Shown: in pieces, positions 1-7,898 of the stretch | Position numbering within the stretch: position 1 is the stretch's first letter | How the letters are laid out: every line of letters begins with the position of its first letter | NCBI RefSeq assembly: GCF_003634315.1 | Contig: NZ_RBXL01000002.1 | Coordinates: forward strand, 62,001 to 126,000 | DNA from: Thiocapsa rosea | GTDB lineage: Bacteria > Pseudomonadota > Gammaproteobacteria > Chromatiales > Chromatiaceae | DNA: 64,000 nucleotides | Direction of reading: 5' to 3' | Translations under genes and position numbers: made by a program | Notes under the pieces: generated by a model | What the model was told of the DNA's origin: nothing | Seen by the model: the letters and a program-made list of their open reading frames with translations, nothing else | The model's database searches: none

Positions 1-177
1 CAGCCTGAACAGACCTTCGTAGCGACTGAAGTCGATCTCCGGTCCGGGGCCAAGATCCGAGCCGAAACCGGGACCCGACGAACGCGTCCGAGCCGAAGCA
101 CGCGGCGCTTTCCCCGCCAACCGCTGGTCTCGCTCATCCCGCGCTTTCCAATACCAATCCCGATCCTCAAGACCCAT
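1..177 (-). CDS. Hypothetical protein, N-terminal part only
   Basis: An open frame begins at an ATG at 177 and runs leftwards out of the window for 59 codons without a stop. The protein starts MGLEDRDWYWKARDERDQR, a charged, Trp-rich opening, followed by a low-complexity Arg/Ser/Gly stretch. I do not recognise the family. The frame runs to the window edge, so length and function cannot be judged. The gene is divergent from the one at 412. Confidence 0.45.
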   Translation of the reverse strand, partial: MGLEDRDWYWKARDERDQRLAGKAPRASARTRSSGPGFGSDLGPGPEIDFSRYEGLFRL

Positions 178-411
178 ACACGACCCCACGGCAAACCCTG
201 CCGTCGCGATGCGACACATTCATCCTGATATCGACCATGTCCGAAATTACTCCTGGGGGTGTCCGTCAATCCGCATAGTCTCGCACCGAGGAGTGTTTCG
301 GAAAGCCTCGCGTCGCAACCACCACGACCTCTGCGATCAACCGTGCGGTTGTCTCACCACGGCGTTGACCCCGACAATCCATCTCATCGGCACGACCCGA
401 CCGAATGGCCT

Positions 412-981
412 ATGGCACTCACGATTCATCAAAAACTCGCCTCCATCGTCGAGGAGATCGACCGCAAAGGATTTGCGGAGCTTGTCCGCCTGTCGGTCCT
501 GAAGAAGTGGTTCGACAAGCCAGGGCGCCTCATCGCCTTCGCCCTCTGGATCGCCGAGAAGGCGACAACCGGCGAAACACCGGCATCCGAGCCGGAAGCC
601 GCGTTGTTGGCGCAAGCGCGCGCACTGCTCGAGGACATCCAGGCGCGCGGCGATCTGAATCCACGGGCGATGCGGGAACTTCATGGGCGGCTCGAGGCAT
701 TCCAGTCCGACTACAGGAGCCTGAGCTGGGGCCAAGTTCGCATGGTCCACTCGAAAGCGCTGTTGCTGATCGAAGATGCGCTCACGATCTGCCTCCGGCA
801 TCCGGACGACCCCCGCTTGGGCTACAAGCTCGCGGCCGACTACTGCGGGCACTACGATGCGAGGTACGGCAGAAACCTCAATGGCCCGTCGCGTGACCGC
901 GTCCAGGAGATTGCCGAGCTCATCGCCAGACGGGAAGCGGACGAGATCGCTTTCCCTCATGGGACATCGATACTCGGCTGA
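412..981 (+). CDS. Hypothetical cytosolic protein, 189 aa
   Basis: I chose the ATG at 412 (MALTIHQKLASIVEEID) because the residues upstream in the same frame are Pro/His/Arg-rich and look non-coding, while everything after it has normal helical composition. There is no signal peptide, membrane segment or recognisable catalytic motif. The fold appears all-helical, with a Trp/Lys/Gly-rich patch near residues 25-45 and a His/Tyr-rich segment near the C-terminus (YCGHYDARYGRN). I do not recognise the family. Downstream is a 2-kb repeat field with no credible gene. Confidence 0.6.
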   Translation: MALTIHQKLASIVEEIDRKGFAELVRLSVLKKWFDKPGRLIAFALWIAEKATTGETPASEPEAALLAQARALLEDIQARGDLNPRAMRELHGRLEAFQSDYRSLSWGQVRMVHSKALLLIEDALTICLRHPDDPRLGYKLAADYCGHYDARYGRNLNGPSRDRVQEIAELIARREADEIAFPHGTSILG

Positions 982-984
982 GCG

Positions 985-1250
985 GTGCCGTTCACTCCTC
1001 TCCGTCGGGGGCAGGAATCTCGGATGAGGATGAGGATGCCGATACCGGTGTCTTCGCACACCGTACGAATTGCCGACCTCTGCACGGCCTGCGAGGTCGG
1101 CCCGTCCGACGCACGCTCATCCCGGAGAGCAACCCCGCCCCGCACCTGCGCACTTCGCCGGGACAGGCATACGACGCCTGACCCGGCTCGCTGCTCCGGT
1201 ACGGGGCTCCTCACTCCGACGCACCCTCGGCAATCAAGGAGTGCCCCTGT
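985..1250 (+). repeat. Degenerate third copy of the 452-bp hairpin unit
   Basis: The start (985-1060) aligns by eye with 2085-2155, sharing the GGGGGCAG and GATGCCGGTGTC-type blocks. The part at 1110-1250 aligns with 1811-1935, sharing the CATCCCG, CACCCTCGGCA and GGGCTCCTCACT blocks. The order is rearranged relative to the intact units and identity is clearly lower. It includes a hairpin at 1158-1186 with CCGGG/CCCGG outer arms, an AGGC/GCCT clamp and the seven-base loop ATACGAC. The several overlapping open frames here are GC-driven and none looks like a protein. Confidence 0.6.
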
Positions 1251-1818
1251 CACCCGCCTTGCAGATCAGCACCCAACGGCGCCGCAGTCTGCTTCAGGTG
1301 GTGGCGTCCCCGTCGGGCGCCGGCAAGGCGGGCGCCAGGGGCACGGCTGTGTGGACATCTTCCCCCCCGCGCCCGCTGGGGGGACCGCCCGACCGAATCC
1401 TTCTCGCATCACGAACGGGATCCGGCACCGTTTCCACATCTGAGCGCTATCCCGAGCGCACCCCCGACTTCGGATGGGTCACCAGTGCCGAAGCCTTCCA
1501 TCCGGTCGGCGAATCGCAAATACTCCCGAATGGTCCCGGCTCCTGCGCACCGGCTGCGAACGGCACGACTCAACGCACCTTCACAGTCGTCCGAACTTCC
1601 TATGGGTTGACCAGGCCGGCAGGTGTCGCAACGTCGGCGGCTCGACCTCCATCCATGTCACGGCCTGGAATGTCCGCCCGCCGAGATGCCGAGCGGACCC
1701 GAGACGGTGTCCATCCCTGGAGGGCGGCCGGCCGTCCCTGGCCGGACGCAGCACGTGGCACCCGACCCGAGACCTTCTCGCGTGGTCGAGATCGCACGTA
1801 CGGCGCATGCTCATCCCG
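1251..1818. other. Non-coding stretch, no supported feature
   Basis: Long open frames exist on both strands, but their translations are Pro/Arg/Ser-rich with no domain-like regions and they overlap each other in every frame. I see no gene, RNA or clear promoter here. A GGCGCC-rich imperfect inverted repeat lies near 1310-1335. Confidence 0.4.
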
Positions 1819-2270
1819 ATGCCACCCCGCCCTGCCCCTGCGCACTCCGCCGCCACTGGCACACGACGCCAGCAGCGGCTCCGCGCTCCGGGACAGGGCT
1901 CCTCACTTCGACGAACCCTCGGCAGCTAAAGAGCGTGGCCAAGCGGCTCTTGGCCAACGACGCCAACAGCCGCTTGGCCACGACCGTAGGATTTACATGC
2001 GGGAGGGCCCGCACCCCGGCCCTTCGGGGTCGCAAGCTCCATAAGGTGCGTCTGCCCCCGCCGGGTCGTGCCCGGCAAACAGCGCCGGTCACTCCGTTCC
2101 GGCGGGGGCAGCCGAACCTGAGGATTCCGATGCCGGTGTCCGAGACCTCGAAGCCAGCCCGACAAAGACTCACAAACGACGTGAGTCACTGTCGGGCAGC
2201 AGCCGTGGTCAGGTTGCGCGATGCCCCAAGAGCGGAACTGCTGCGCAGATCCGCAGGGAGCGTTTTCCCG
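1819..2270 (+). repeat. 452-bp tandem direct repeat, unit 1
   Basis: Unit 1 begins ATGCCACCCCGCCCTGCCCC and is repeated at an offset of exactly 452 bases with only scattered substitutions. It carries four hairpins. At 1848-1881 the clamp is TGGC/GCCA with loop ACACGAC. At 1934-1982 there is a perfect 15-bp stem, CGTGGCCAAGCGGCT, with loop CAACGAC. At 2052-2111 the 13-bp outer stem is CTGCCCCCGCCGG and the inner loop is AAACAGC. At 2157-2197 the stem contains GACTCAC/GTGAGTC with loop AAACGAC. No credible gene lies inside. Confidence 0.9.
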
Positions 2271-2722
2271 ATGCCACCCCGCCCTGCCCCTGCACACTCC
2301 GCCGCCACTGGCAAACGACGCCAGCAGCGGCTCCGCGCTCCGGGACAGGGCTCCTCACTTCGACGAACCCTCGGCAGATGAAGAGCGTGGCCAAGCGGCT
2401 CTTGGCAAACAACGCCAACAGCCGCTTGGCCACGACCGTAGGATTTACATGCGGGAGGGCCCGCACCCCGGCCCTTCGGGGTCGCAAGCTCCAAAAGGTG
2501 CGTCTGCCCCCGCCGGGTCGTGCCCGGCAAACAGCGCCGGTCACTCCGTTCCGGCGGGGGCAGCCGAACCTGAGGATTCCGATGCCGGTGTCCGAGACCT
2601 CGAAGCCAGCCCGACAGAGACTCACAAACGACGTGAGTCACTGTCGGGCAGCAGCCGTGGTCAGGTTGCGCGATGCCCCAAGAGCGGAACTGCTGCGCAG
2701 ATCCGCAGGGAGCGTATTCCCG
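2271..2722 (+). repeat. 452-bp tandem direct repeat, unit 2
   Basis: Second copy of the unit, immediately abutting the first. It has the same four hairpins, with small changes in the loops (AAACGAC, AAACAAC, AAACAGC and AAACGAC). Stem arms are kept complementary. Similarity stops around 2722-2725, where a long inverted repeat begins. Confidence 0.9.
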
Positions 2723-2729
2723 AGACCCG

Positions 2730-2924
2730 CCGCTTTGCCCTGCCGCCACTTCACACCCTCGGGCAGGGTAGCCCGCCGTGGAGTGGAAGCAAGGTAGTAA
2801 CGCCAAGAGCCGCTAAGGTCGCAAAAGACGCGCCCTAAGCGGCTCTAGGCGTTCTCCACCTTGCTTCCACTCCACGGCGGGCTACTGATCCTGCCGGGTG
2901 TGAAGCGTCGGCAGGGCAAAGCGG
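2730..2924. repeat. 195-bp inverted repeat (giant hairpin)
   Basis: The arms at 2768-2795 and 2858-2885 are perfectly complementary over 28 bases (left arm begins GTAGCCCGCCGTGGAGTGGA). Inside them AACGCC and AGAGCCGCT pair with AGCGGCTCT and GGCGTT. Outside them pairing continues with a few mismatches to CCGCTTTGCCCTGCCG (2730-2745) against its complement at 2909-2924. Almost the whole 195 bases can therefore fold into one rod. It carries no gene and could be a miniature inverted-repeat element or a structured transcript. Confidence 0.85.
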
Positions 2925-3059
2925 CTCCGTGGTTGTTCACACGCTCAGGTTTTGAAGCTTCGCACTGAGGATTTTGATCCCCTCCCGTCCCCAGGGAAGC
3001 GGGTGCTCGCATCAGCATCAGCCTCGAGAAGCTCGGCGTCAACACTTTTTGTGCCCCTC

Positions 3060-3081
3060 AAAGGTTCCACGTGGAACCTTT
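3060..3081. promoter_or_regulatory. parS: parS-like centromere palindrome
   Basis: A perfect 22-base palindrome whose core is GGTTCCACGTGGAACC. The chromosomal-type ParB target consensus is TGTTNCACGTGAAACA, and pseudomonad parS sites have the GTTCCACGTGGAAC form, so this is a close match. No parA or parB lies in the window. The site sits just upstream of the promoter at 3109-3136, so an alternative reading is a repressor operator for the small-gene operon that follows. Confidence 0.65.
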
Positions 3082-3108
3082 AGCGCTTGTTTTCTATGTA
3101 TTTTCCTC

Positions 3109-3136
3109 TTGCCGTACTCGCTATGTGTGCTATACT
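3109..3136 (+). promoter_or_regulatory. Sigma70-type promoter for the 3167-4900 genes
   Basis: A TTGCCG -35 element at 3109-3114 and a TATACT -10 element at 3131-3136 are separated by 16 bases, about 30 bases before the first start codon at 3167. The local sequence is more AT-rich than its surroundings. Confidence 0.55.
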
Positions 3137-3166
3137 GTATTTATCTACAGCACACCGGAACCAGCC

Positions 3167-3565
3167 ATGACCAACCTCGCCCGCGTCGCCCCCGCGCCCG
3201 TTCCCGCCCCGCGCGGCTTCTTCTCGGTCCCCGCGCGCCACGCCGGGCGCGTGGTCGCTCGCGTGTCCTCCTCCGGCTTGGTCTGGGCCTGGCGTGCCAT
3301 GCGCAAGGGCGATCTGCCCTCGCCTCGCTGCCTCTTCGTGCCGGTTCGCAATCCCGCACACGCCGCCGCAGTCTCGGCCTGCGTCAAGGCCCAGGGCTGG
3401 CAAGCCCAGACCAAGCCCGGTACAGCTTGCGCGGTCTACCGCGCTGGTCCCCTCTCCGCTTTCGCCCCTCCTCTCGCGGTCAAGGTCAGGCTGCCCGCCG
3501 GTATCTCGTCCTCGGTCGCACGCGCCCAGCTCCGCGCGGCCTGGTTGAATCTGGTGCGGCCATGA
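3167..3565 (+). CDS. Hypothetical protein, 132 aa, first gene of a small operon
   Basis: The start at 3167 (MTNLARVAPAPVPAPRG) follows the promoter directly and excludes an AT-rich leader that is open in frame. The product is Ala/Pro/Val/Arg-rich, with central WAWRAMRKGD and QGWQAQ motifs. I do not recognise the family. Its stop overlaps the start of the next gene by four bases (ATGA), so the two are probably translationally coupled. It lacks a signal peptide. Confidence 0.6.
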   Translation: MTNLARVAPAPVPAPRGFFSVPARHAGRVVARVSSSGLVWAWRAMRKGDLPSPRCLFVPVRNPAHAAAVSACVKAQGWQAQTKPGTACAVYRAGPLSAFAPPLAVKVRLPAGISSSVARAQLRAAWLNLVRP

Positions 3566-4251
3566 ACTCGCCCATGTCCCTGGTCATGCTCGCCGGCTCG
3601 CGCGATCTCGCGCCGGGCGAGGCCAACATCACCGCGGTTGTCGCGGATCTGGTCGCGGACGGGTCGCACCTGGTCACGGGCTGCGCCACGGGCGCCGATG
3701 CCCAGGTTATCCGTGCCGCCCTCGCCCAGGGTGCGCCTGGTGCTATGGCCCTATCGGTCCTCGCGGCTCACGGGCCGGTCGCGCCGTCGGCTCCCGCCTC
3801 GCGCTACTCGGCGCCGGGGTCCTGGTCCGGCTCTGCGGTCACGGTTGTCGCCGCAGCCCAGCGGGCCGGGGCCTCGGTGTCCTGGTGGTCCGGTGGCGGC
3901 CCGGATGTCGACCTGCGCGCCCGCTTGGCCCGCCGCTCGCTCGCCGCCGTGCGCCTGGTCGCGGCCAGTAGCTGTGGCTCATGCCTGGTCGCCTGGCCCT
4001 CGCGGTTGCCGTCGTATCCGTTCCGCGCCGGGCCTTGGCCCTCCTGCGGATCCGGAACTTGGGCCTCGGTCACCGCCGCTGCTCGGCTGGGTGTTCCGGT
4101 GGTGGTGTTCCCGGTCGGCGCTGTCGTCGAGCTGCCCCTGGCGTCCTGGCCCGCTCTCGCCGCCGGCGGCTCCTGGTCGCCGATCACATCCGGTGTCCTT
4201 GCCGGTGCGGCCGTCTGGTCGCCCCCTTCATCCCTTGACCTCTTCGCCTGA
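3562..4251 (+). CDS. SLOG (DprA/LOG-like) Rossmann-fold protein, 229 aa
   Basis: The N-terminus MSLVMLAGSRDL followed by HLVTGCATGADAQVIRAAL has the SLOG-family pattern: a first strand ending in a glycine-rich GSR turn, and a second strand ending in TGCATGAD. SLOG domains bind nucleotides or nucleotide derivatives and appear in DprA, LOG enzymes and many conflict systems. A C-terminal block, ARLGVPVVVFPVG, fits the last part of the fold. The middle is Ala/Ser/Trp-rich and hard to align. The gene is coupled to its upstream neighbour by an ATGA overlap. The substrate is unknown. A plasmid-borne nucleotide-sensing regulator is my inference. Confidence 0.6.
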   Translation: MNSPMSLVMLAGSRDLAPGEANITAVVADLVADGSHLVTGCATGADAQVIRAALAQGAPGAMALSVLAAHGPVAPSAPASRYSAPGSWSGSAVTVVAAAQRAGASVSWWSGGGPDVDLRARLARRSLAAVRLVAASSCGSCLVAWPSRLPSYPFRAGPWPSCGSGTWASVTAAARLGVPVVVFPVGAVVELPLASWPALAAGGSWSPITSGVLAGAAVWSPPSSLDLFA

Positions 4252-4263
4252 TCGGAGGCTCAC

Positions 4264-4524
4264 ATGCGTTACTCCACCCATTGGCACTACCTCCCTGCAA
4301 CCGTACAAGCGCAAGCCCGCGCGCGCTGGCCCTCGGGCGCACGCGCCGCCGGTCCCGGGGACTGGTACGAGTACGAGTACGAGATCGCCGAGCTCGATCC
4401 CGGTTATCAGCTGAGCGTCCTGCCCGCCATTACGGCCGATCACGCCCCTTGGTTGGCGCGCCTGGTCGGGCGCAAGGCCGTGAAGCCGTCGGCTCCGGTC
4501 GCGCGCGCTTTTCGCCGTTGGTGA
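4264..4524 (+). CDS. Hypothetical protein, 86 aa
   Basis: The small gene lies 12 bases after the SLOG gene, with a GGAGG-like site before the ATG (cggaggctcacATG). It begins MRYSTHWHYLPATVQAQARA and has an acidic Tyr/Glu run (WYEYEYEIAEL). Aromatic-rich and soluble, with no recognisable domain. Its position implies it is the third member of the 3167-4900 operon. Confidence 0.6.
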   Translation: MRYSTHWHYLPATVQAQARARWPSGARAAGPGDWYEYEYEIAELDPGYQLSVLPAITADHAPWLARLVGRKAVKPSAPVARAFRRW

Positions 4525-4540
4525 TCTCGGGGGGGTCTCG

Positions 4541-4900
4541 ATGTATACCGGCTATCGTCGCTTTCGCGCGCTGTGTCGGGGATTCCGCAGCACGCCTTCT
4601 CCGCTGCCCCGCCGCATCTGGGGCCTCTTCCTCGCTTTGCTGCCGTTGGCGCCACGCCGCTGGTTGTTGCAGCTGGTCGCGCTTTGGACCAGCGCGCCGC
4701 CCTGGCTGGTTCGCGTCCTGTCGGGGCTCGGCGGCTACCTGGTGATGTCCGCCATTGCGCTTTTGGTGCTTTGGTTGTGGGGTCGCGTCGCTGCCCCGGT
4801 CTGCTCGGACACGTTCAAGCCGAGTTGCGCGCCCGCTCAGGCACTCAATCGCACTGGTCCCAATCTCGGGAAAAAGCAATCAAAACGTACACGATATTGA
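4541..4900 (+). CDS. Small membrane protein, 119 aa
   Basis: Arg-rich N-terminus followed by two hydrophobic stretches, roughly residues 27-48 (IWGLFLALLPL) and 60-88 (VLSGLGGYLVMSAIALLVLWLWG). Positive residues before the first stretch suggest a two-pass inner-membrane protein. It lies 16 bases after the previous gene, as the last member of the operon. The family is unknown. The C-terminal 30 residues run into the AT-rich promoter region of the next operon. Confidence 0.5.
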   Translation: MYTGYRRFRALCRGFRSTPSPLPRRIWGLFLALLPLAPRRWLLQLVALWTSAPPWLVRVLSGLGGYLVMSAIALLVLWLWGRVAAPVCSDTFKPSCAPAQALNRTGPNLGKKQSKRTRY

Positions 4901-4917
4901 CATTCTTCATTCCCGAA

Positions 4918-4937
4918 ATACACGAATCGTGTATAAT
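4918..4937 (+). promoter_or_regulatory. -10 element overlapped by a 17-bp operator palindrome
   Basis: ATACACGAATCGTGTAT (4918-4934) is a palindrome around a single central base and overlaps TATAAT (4932-4937). A TTGACA at 4897-4902 is too far away (29 bases) to be its -35. TTCCCG at 4910-4915 has better spacing. A repressor binding here would block the promoter of the 5022-5674 genes. The leader between 4944 and 5021 contains a CCCGCC/GGCGGG hairpin. Confidence 0.6.
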
Positions 4938-5021
4938 TGAGAAATGAAAACAGCTCGAATCCTTCCCGCCCTTTGGCGGGTACTCACCGCGCCGGCTGGC
5001 GCTCAACCCTTGGAGGTAGCA

Positions 5022-5417
5022 ATGAGGCTAAACCTGTTTGACGGTGGCGTGATGATCTACGCCTACACGCGTGCCCAAGCGCTCGATGACGGGAGGCTCA
5101 TCGATGTCACGGATCTGGCGTGTGATGCCGGATTCAAAGTCCCGGTCGCCCTAACGGCCAAGGTCTGGGCCGACTGCGTCGTGTGGGACCAGGCACGGGA
5201 GGTCGCCCCGCAAGACGAGACCGGGCGTCTCTGGGACCTGCTCGCCATGGCCCATTTGGCGGCTCGTGGTCGACCCCACTCCGGCCGCCTGACCTTCTCG
5301 GTCCTGCGGATCGGCTCCGGTCGACTACGCCCCTCGCGCGTGACTCTCGCCCTCGTCATCGGACCCGGAGACCGGGGCGAACCGGTCATCACCATCATGC
5401 AACCCGATGAGGACTAG
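5022..5417 (+). CDS. DUF6573-type plasmid protein, 131 aa
   Basis: I chose the ATG at 5022 because it has a strong GGAGG site seven bases upstream. An earlier in-frame ATG at 4944 lies too close to the promoter. The pattern IYAYTRAQALDDGRLIDVTD followed by AGFKVPVALTAKVWADCVVW matches the DUF6573 family as I remember it, common on plasmids and integrative elements and without a known function. Soluble, about the usual length. It is followed two bases later by another small gene. Confidence 0.7.
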   Translation: MRLNLFDGGVMIYAYTRAQALDDGRLIDVTDLACDAGFKVPVALTAKVWADCVVWDQAREVAPQDETGRLWDLLAMAHLAARGRPHSGRLTFSVLRIGSGRLRPSRVTLALVIGPGDRGEPVITIMQPDED

Positions 5418-5419
5418 TC

Positions 5420-5674
5420 ATGAGTAATGCATCTTTCCGTGTTCACGACGTGGATCACATCGAAGTGACCGCAGCAACCGCGCCGCGTGATGGCGGTTTC
5501 GTGTGCTGGTGGCAGACGCTCACATTCTTCGATCGCGACGGGGTACAGCTGGGCGAGGTCGTCGCTTTCCTGAAACGCCCGGAAGCCGCGTTGCCGATCG
5601 GTGACCAGCCGCCCTATTGGGGCATGGACCTGTCAAAGCCGGCCGGATTGCTGGACGGGGGTAGCCCGTTCTGA
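5420..5674 (+). CDS. Hypothetical protein, 84 aa
   Basis: Starts two bases after the DUF6573 gene stops, so the two are surely co-transcribed. The sequence (FRVHDVDHIEVTAA, GGFVCWWQTLTFFDRDG) suggests a small beta-rich protein. No known domain. It is followed by a strong hairpin at 5680-5713 that may end the transcript. Confidence 0.6.
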   Translation: MSNASFRVHDVDHIEVTAATAPRDGGFVCWWQTLTFFDRDGVQLGEVVAFLKRPEAALPIGDQPPYWGMDLSKPAGLLDGGSPF

Positions 5675-5679
5675 TGAGA

Positions 5680-5713
5680 GAGCGCTTAGGGGGATTGCCG
5701 CCCCCTAGCGCTC
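5680..5713 (+). terminator. Hairpin, probable terminator or attenuator
   Basis: GAGCGCTTAGGGGG pairs with CCCCCTAGCGCTC across a seven-base loop, with one bulged T. It sits between the gene ending at 5674 and the start at 5758. There is no T-run, so it may act as a processing or rho-dependent stem rather than an intrinsic terminator. Confidence 0.5.
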
Positions 5714-5757
5714 GGTTCCTAGCAGCCTGAGTCACAAGCAACGTAGGAGATACAAGC

Positions 5758-6753
5758 ATGTTCCGCAAAGCCGAAAAACGTCAAGCCCGCCTCCGCCTGG
5801 CCCTGTGCGGCCCTTCGGGGTCCGGCAAGACCTACAGCGCGCTCCTGATCGCCCAAGGTCTCGCCCCCGGCGGCAAAATCGCCCTGATCGACACCGAGCG
5901 CGGGTCCGGCGAGTTGTACGCGGATCTCACCGCCTACGACGTCGCGCCGCTGGAGCCGCCCTACACGCCGGGGCGGTATATCGAGATCATCCGCGCCGCC
6001 GAGTCGGCCGGCTACGACGTGCTCGTCATTGACAGCCTCAGCCATGCCTGGACGGGGGAGGGCGGTATCCTCGACATGCACGACCGCGCGACATCCGCCA
6101 GCCGCTCGGGTAACTCGTTTGCCGCCTGGCGCGAGGTGACCCCAAAGCATAACGCTTTGGTGGACGCCATCATCGGGGCCGGTCTGCATGTCGTCGTAAC
6201 CATGCGCACGAAGACGGCCTACGACCTCACGGACGACGGCACCGGCAAGAAGAAGCCGATCAAGATCGGCTTGTCCCCGGTCCAACGCGACGGCATGGAA
6301 TACGAGTTCACCACCGTGGTGGATCTCAGCGTGGACAACCATGTCGCCACGGCGACGAAGGATCGGACCCGGCTGTTCGACGGCGAGCATTTCGTGCCGA
6401 CGGTCGCGACCGGCGAGGCCCTGCGCGACTGGCTCAATATCGGCAAGGACCCGGCCGCCGAATCCAAGCGCACCCTCAAGGCGCTGAAGGCGAGCGCGAC
6501 GCGGATCGGCAGCGTGCCCGAGCTGGAAACCTGGTGGCGGTCGCGCTCCGCCGAGATCGGGCTCCTCACGCCGTCGGATCGCGAGACGCTGACCGGTCAC
6601 TGTGCCGGTCGAAAGCTCGCGATCATCGAGTCCGCCGCCAAGGCGCGCGCGACCGAGGAGAACGAGGAGCACGAGGAGACACCCAAGCGCCGCGGTAACG
6701 GTGAAGACCGCCCCGCCGCCGGGATCGACGCCCTCAAGGCGGCCACCCTCTAA
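5758..6753 (+). CDS. AAA/RecA-like phage-plasmid ATPase, 331 aa
   Basis: RecA-fold ATPase of the type found beside phage recombination genes. The Walker A motif GPSGSGKT is at residues 20-27, followed by ALIDTERGSGELYADL and a Walker B-like VLVIDSLSHAWTG around residues 84-96. A later block (VVVTMRTKTAY) fits strand 4. The C-terminal 70 residues are charged and variable. A good Shine-Dalgarno (GTAGGAG) precedes the ATG. It is followed by Gp157 and SSB genes, so a role in single-strand DNA handling or recombination is likely. Whether it loads a recombinase is inference. Confidence 0.8.
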   Translation: MFRKAEKRQARLRLALCGPSGSGKTYSALLIAQGLAPGGKIALIDTERGSGELYADLTAYDVAPLEPPYTPGRYIEIIRAAESAGYDVLVIDSLSHAWTGEGGILDMHDRATSASRSGNSFAAWREVTPKHNALVDAIIGAGLHVVVTMRTKTAYDLTDDGTGKKKPIKIGLSPVQRDGMEYEFTTVVDLSVDNHVATATKDRTRLFDGEHFVPTVATGEALRDWLNIGKDPAAESKRTLKALKASATRIGSVPELETWWRSRSAEIGLLTPSDRETLTGHCAGRKLAIIESAAKARATEENEEHEETPKRRGNGEDRPAAGIDALKAATL

Positions 6754-6804
6754 ACACCAACCATGGAAGCGCGGCCCGAAAGGGCCGCGCAAGGAGAACG
6801 AAGG

Positions 6805-7305
6805 ATGAAACCGACGATCAAGCTCTACGACCTGTCATCCGACTACTTGGCCGCCTTGGACGCCCTCGCCGAGATCGAGGATCTGCCGCCCGAGGCGATC
6901 GCCGACACGCTCGACGGTCTCGCGGGTGCGTGGGAGGACAAGGCGCTCAACGTCGCCCGTTATGTCCGCAACCTGGAGGCCGAGGCCGCCGCCATCGATG
7001 AGGCGAAGAAAAGGATGGATGCGCGCGCCAAATCCACCGCTAGCCGGGCCGCCCGGCTCAAGTCATACCTCAAGGCCGAGCTAGAGCGCACGGGCTTGAA
7101 GCCCAAGGCGCCGGATCTGGCGCTCCGGCTCCAAAACAACCCGAAGTCGGTGGCGATCGATGACGCAGCCCTGATACCCGAGGAGTACCGCCACACGGAG
7201 ACGGTGGAAACGATCCTAAAGGCTGAGATCGCCGCCGCCCTGAAGTCCGGCAAAGCGATTCCTGGTGCGCACCTGGTGCACAGCCAACGGCTGGTGATTC
7301 AATAG
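6805..7305 (+). CDS. Siphovirus Gp157-family protein, 166 aa
   Basis: The start at 6805 is preceded by AAGGAG. An upstream in-frame ATG (6763) has no ribosome site. The protein is a helical coiled coil (YLAALDALAEIEDLPPEAIADTLDGL) followed by EAKKRMDARAKSTASRAARLKSYLKAELE and a C-terminal small beta domain with the LQNNPKSV block, as in the Gp157 family of phage and plasmid proteins. Gp157 is linked to phage resistance in Streptococcus thermophilus, mechanism unclear. Lies between the ATPase and SSB genes. Confidence 0.8.
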   Translation: MKPTIKLYDLSSDYLAALDALAEIEDLPPEAIADTLDGLAGAWEDKALNVARYVRNLEAEAAAIDEAKKRMDARAKSTASRAARLKSYLKAELERTGLKPKAPDLALRLQNNPKSVAIDDAALIPEEYRHTETVETILKAEIAAALKSGKAIPGAHLVHSQRLVIQ

Positions 7306-7353
7306 ACCCCAACCAACGCGCCAAGGACGGCGCGCCATCACGGAGAGATCGAC

Positions 7354-7806
7354 ATGAGCGGCATCAACAAAGTGATTCTGATCGGCAACCTCGGAGCGGA
7401 TCCCGAGATCCGCTACACCCCGAGCGGCGACGCCGTGGCGACGCTCCGGATCGCGACGAGCGAGACTTGGAAGGACAAGCAGACCGGCGAGCGGATGGAG
7501 CGCACCGAGTGGCACCGCGTCATCCTCTGGCGCCGACTCGGCGAGATCGCCCAGCAGTACCTGCGCAAGGGCTCGAAGGTCTACATCGAGGGCAAGCTCA
7601 CGACCCGGAAGTGGACCGATCAGTCGGGCCAGGATCGTTACACGACCGAGATCCAGGGCAACGAGATGCAGATGCTCGACGGTCGGCCGGCCGAAGCCGG
7701 CGAGCGCCCGCGCGGATCCGCCGGCTACAACCGCTCGACCGAGTCACCGCGTGCTCAGGCGCCGGAACCGCCGCCGGCTGACTTCGACGACGATATTCCG
7801 TTCTAG
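7354..7806 (+). CDS. ssb: Single-stranded DNA-binding protein, 150 aa
   Basis: The N-terminal OB fold is unmistakable: [20 protein letters not shown], then [32 protein letters not shown] short disordered Pro/Ala linker leads to the acidic tail DFDDDIPF, which recruits replication and repair partners. Length is slightly shorter than a chromosomal SSB, as is usual for plasmid copies. A GGAGAG site precedes the start. It is the last of the AAA/Gp157/SSB set, so it probably serves plasmid replication or transfer. Confidence 0.95.
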   Translation: MSGINKVILIGNLGADPEIRYTPSGDAVATLRIATSETWKDKQTGERMERTEWHRVILWRRLGEIAQQYLRKGSKVYIEGKLTTRKWTDQSGQDRYTTEIQGNEMQMLDGRPAEAGERPRGSAGYNRSTESPRAQAPEPPPADFDDDIPF

Positions 7807-7898
7807 AAGTTCTGAGAAACATCCCGCGCGGTCGCGCGGTTCAACTACCAGGCGGGTATCATTACCCGCCGAGCGTCAATGAGCACAAGGAGAGACCA

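Noticed and set aside
1070-2840. Several long open frames of 120-320 codons on both strands
   Set aside because: They overlap each other in all frames, are Arg/Pro/Ser/Ala-rich, lie over the hairpin repeats and show no domain-like segments or consistent ribosome sites. High GC makes such frames common.
4897-4902. TTGACA as the -35 of the 4932 promoter
   Set aside because: It lies 29 bases from the TATAAT, far beyond normal spacing, so I did not use it.
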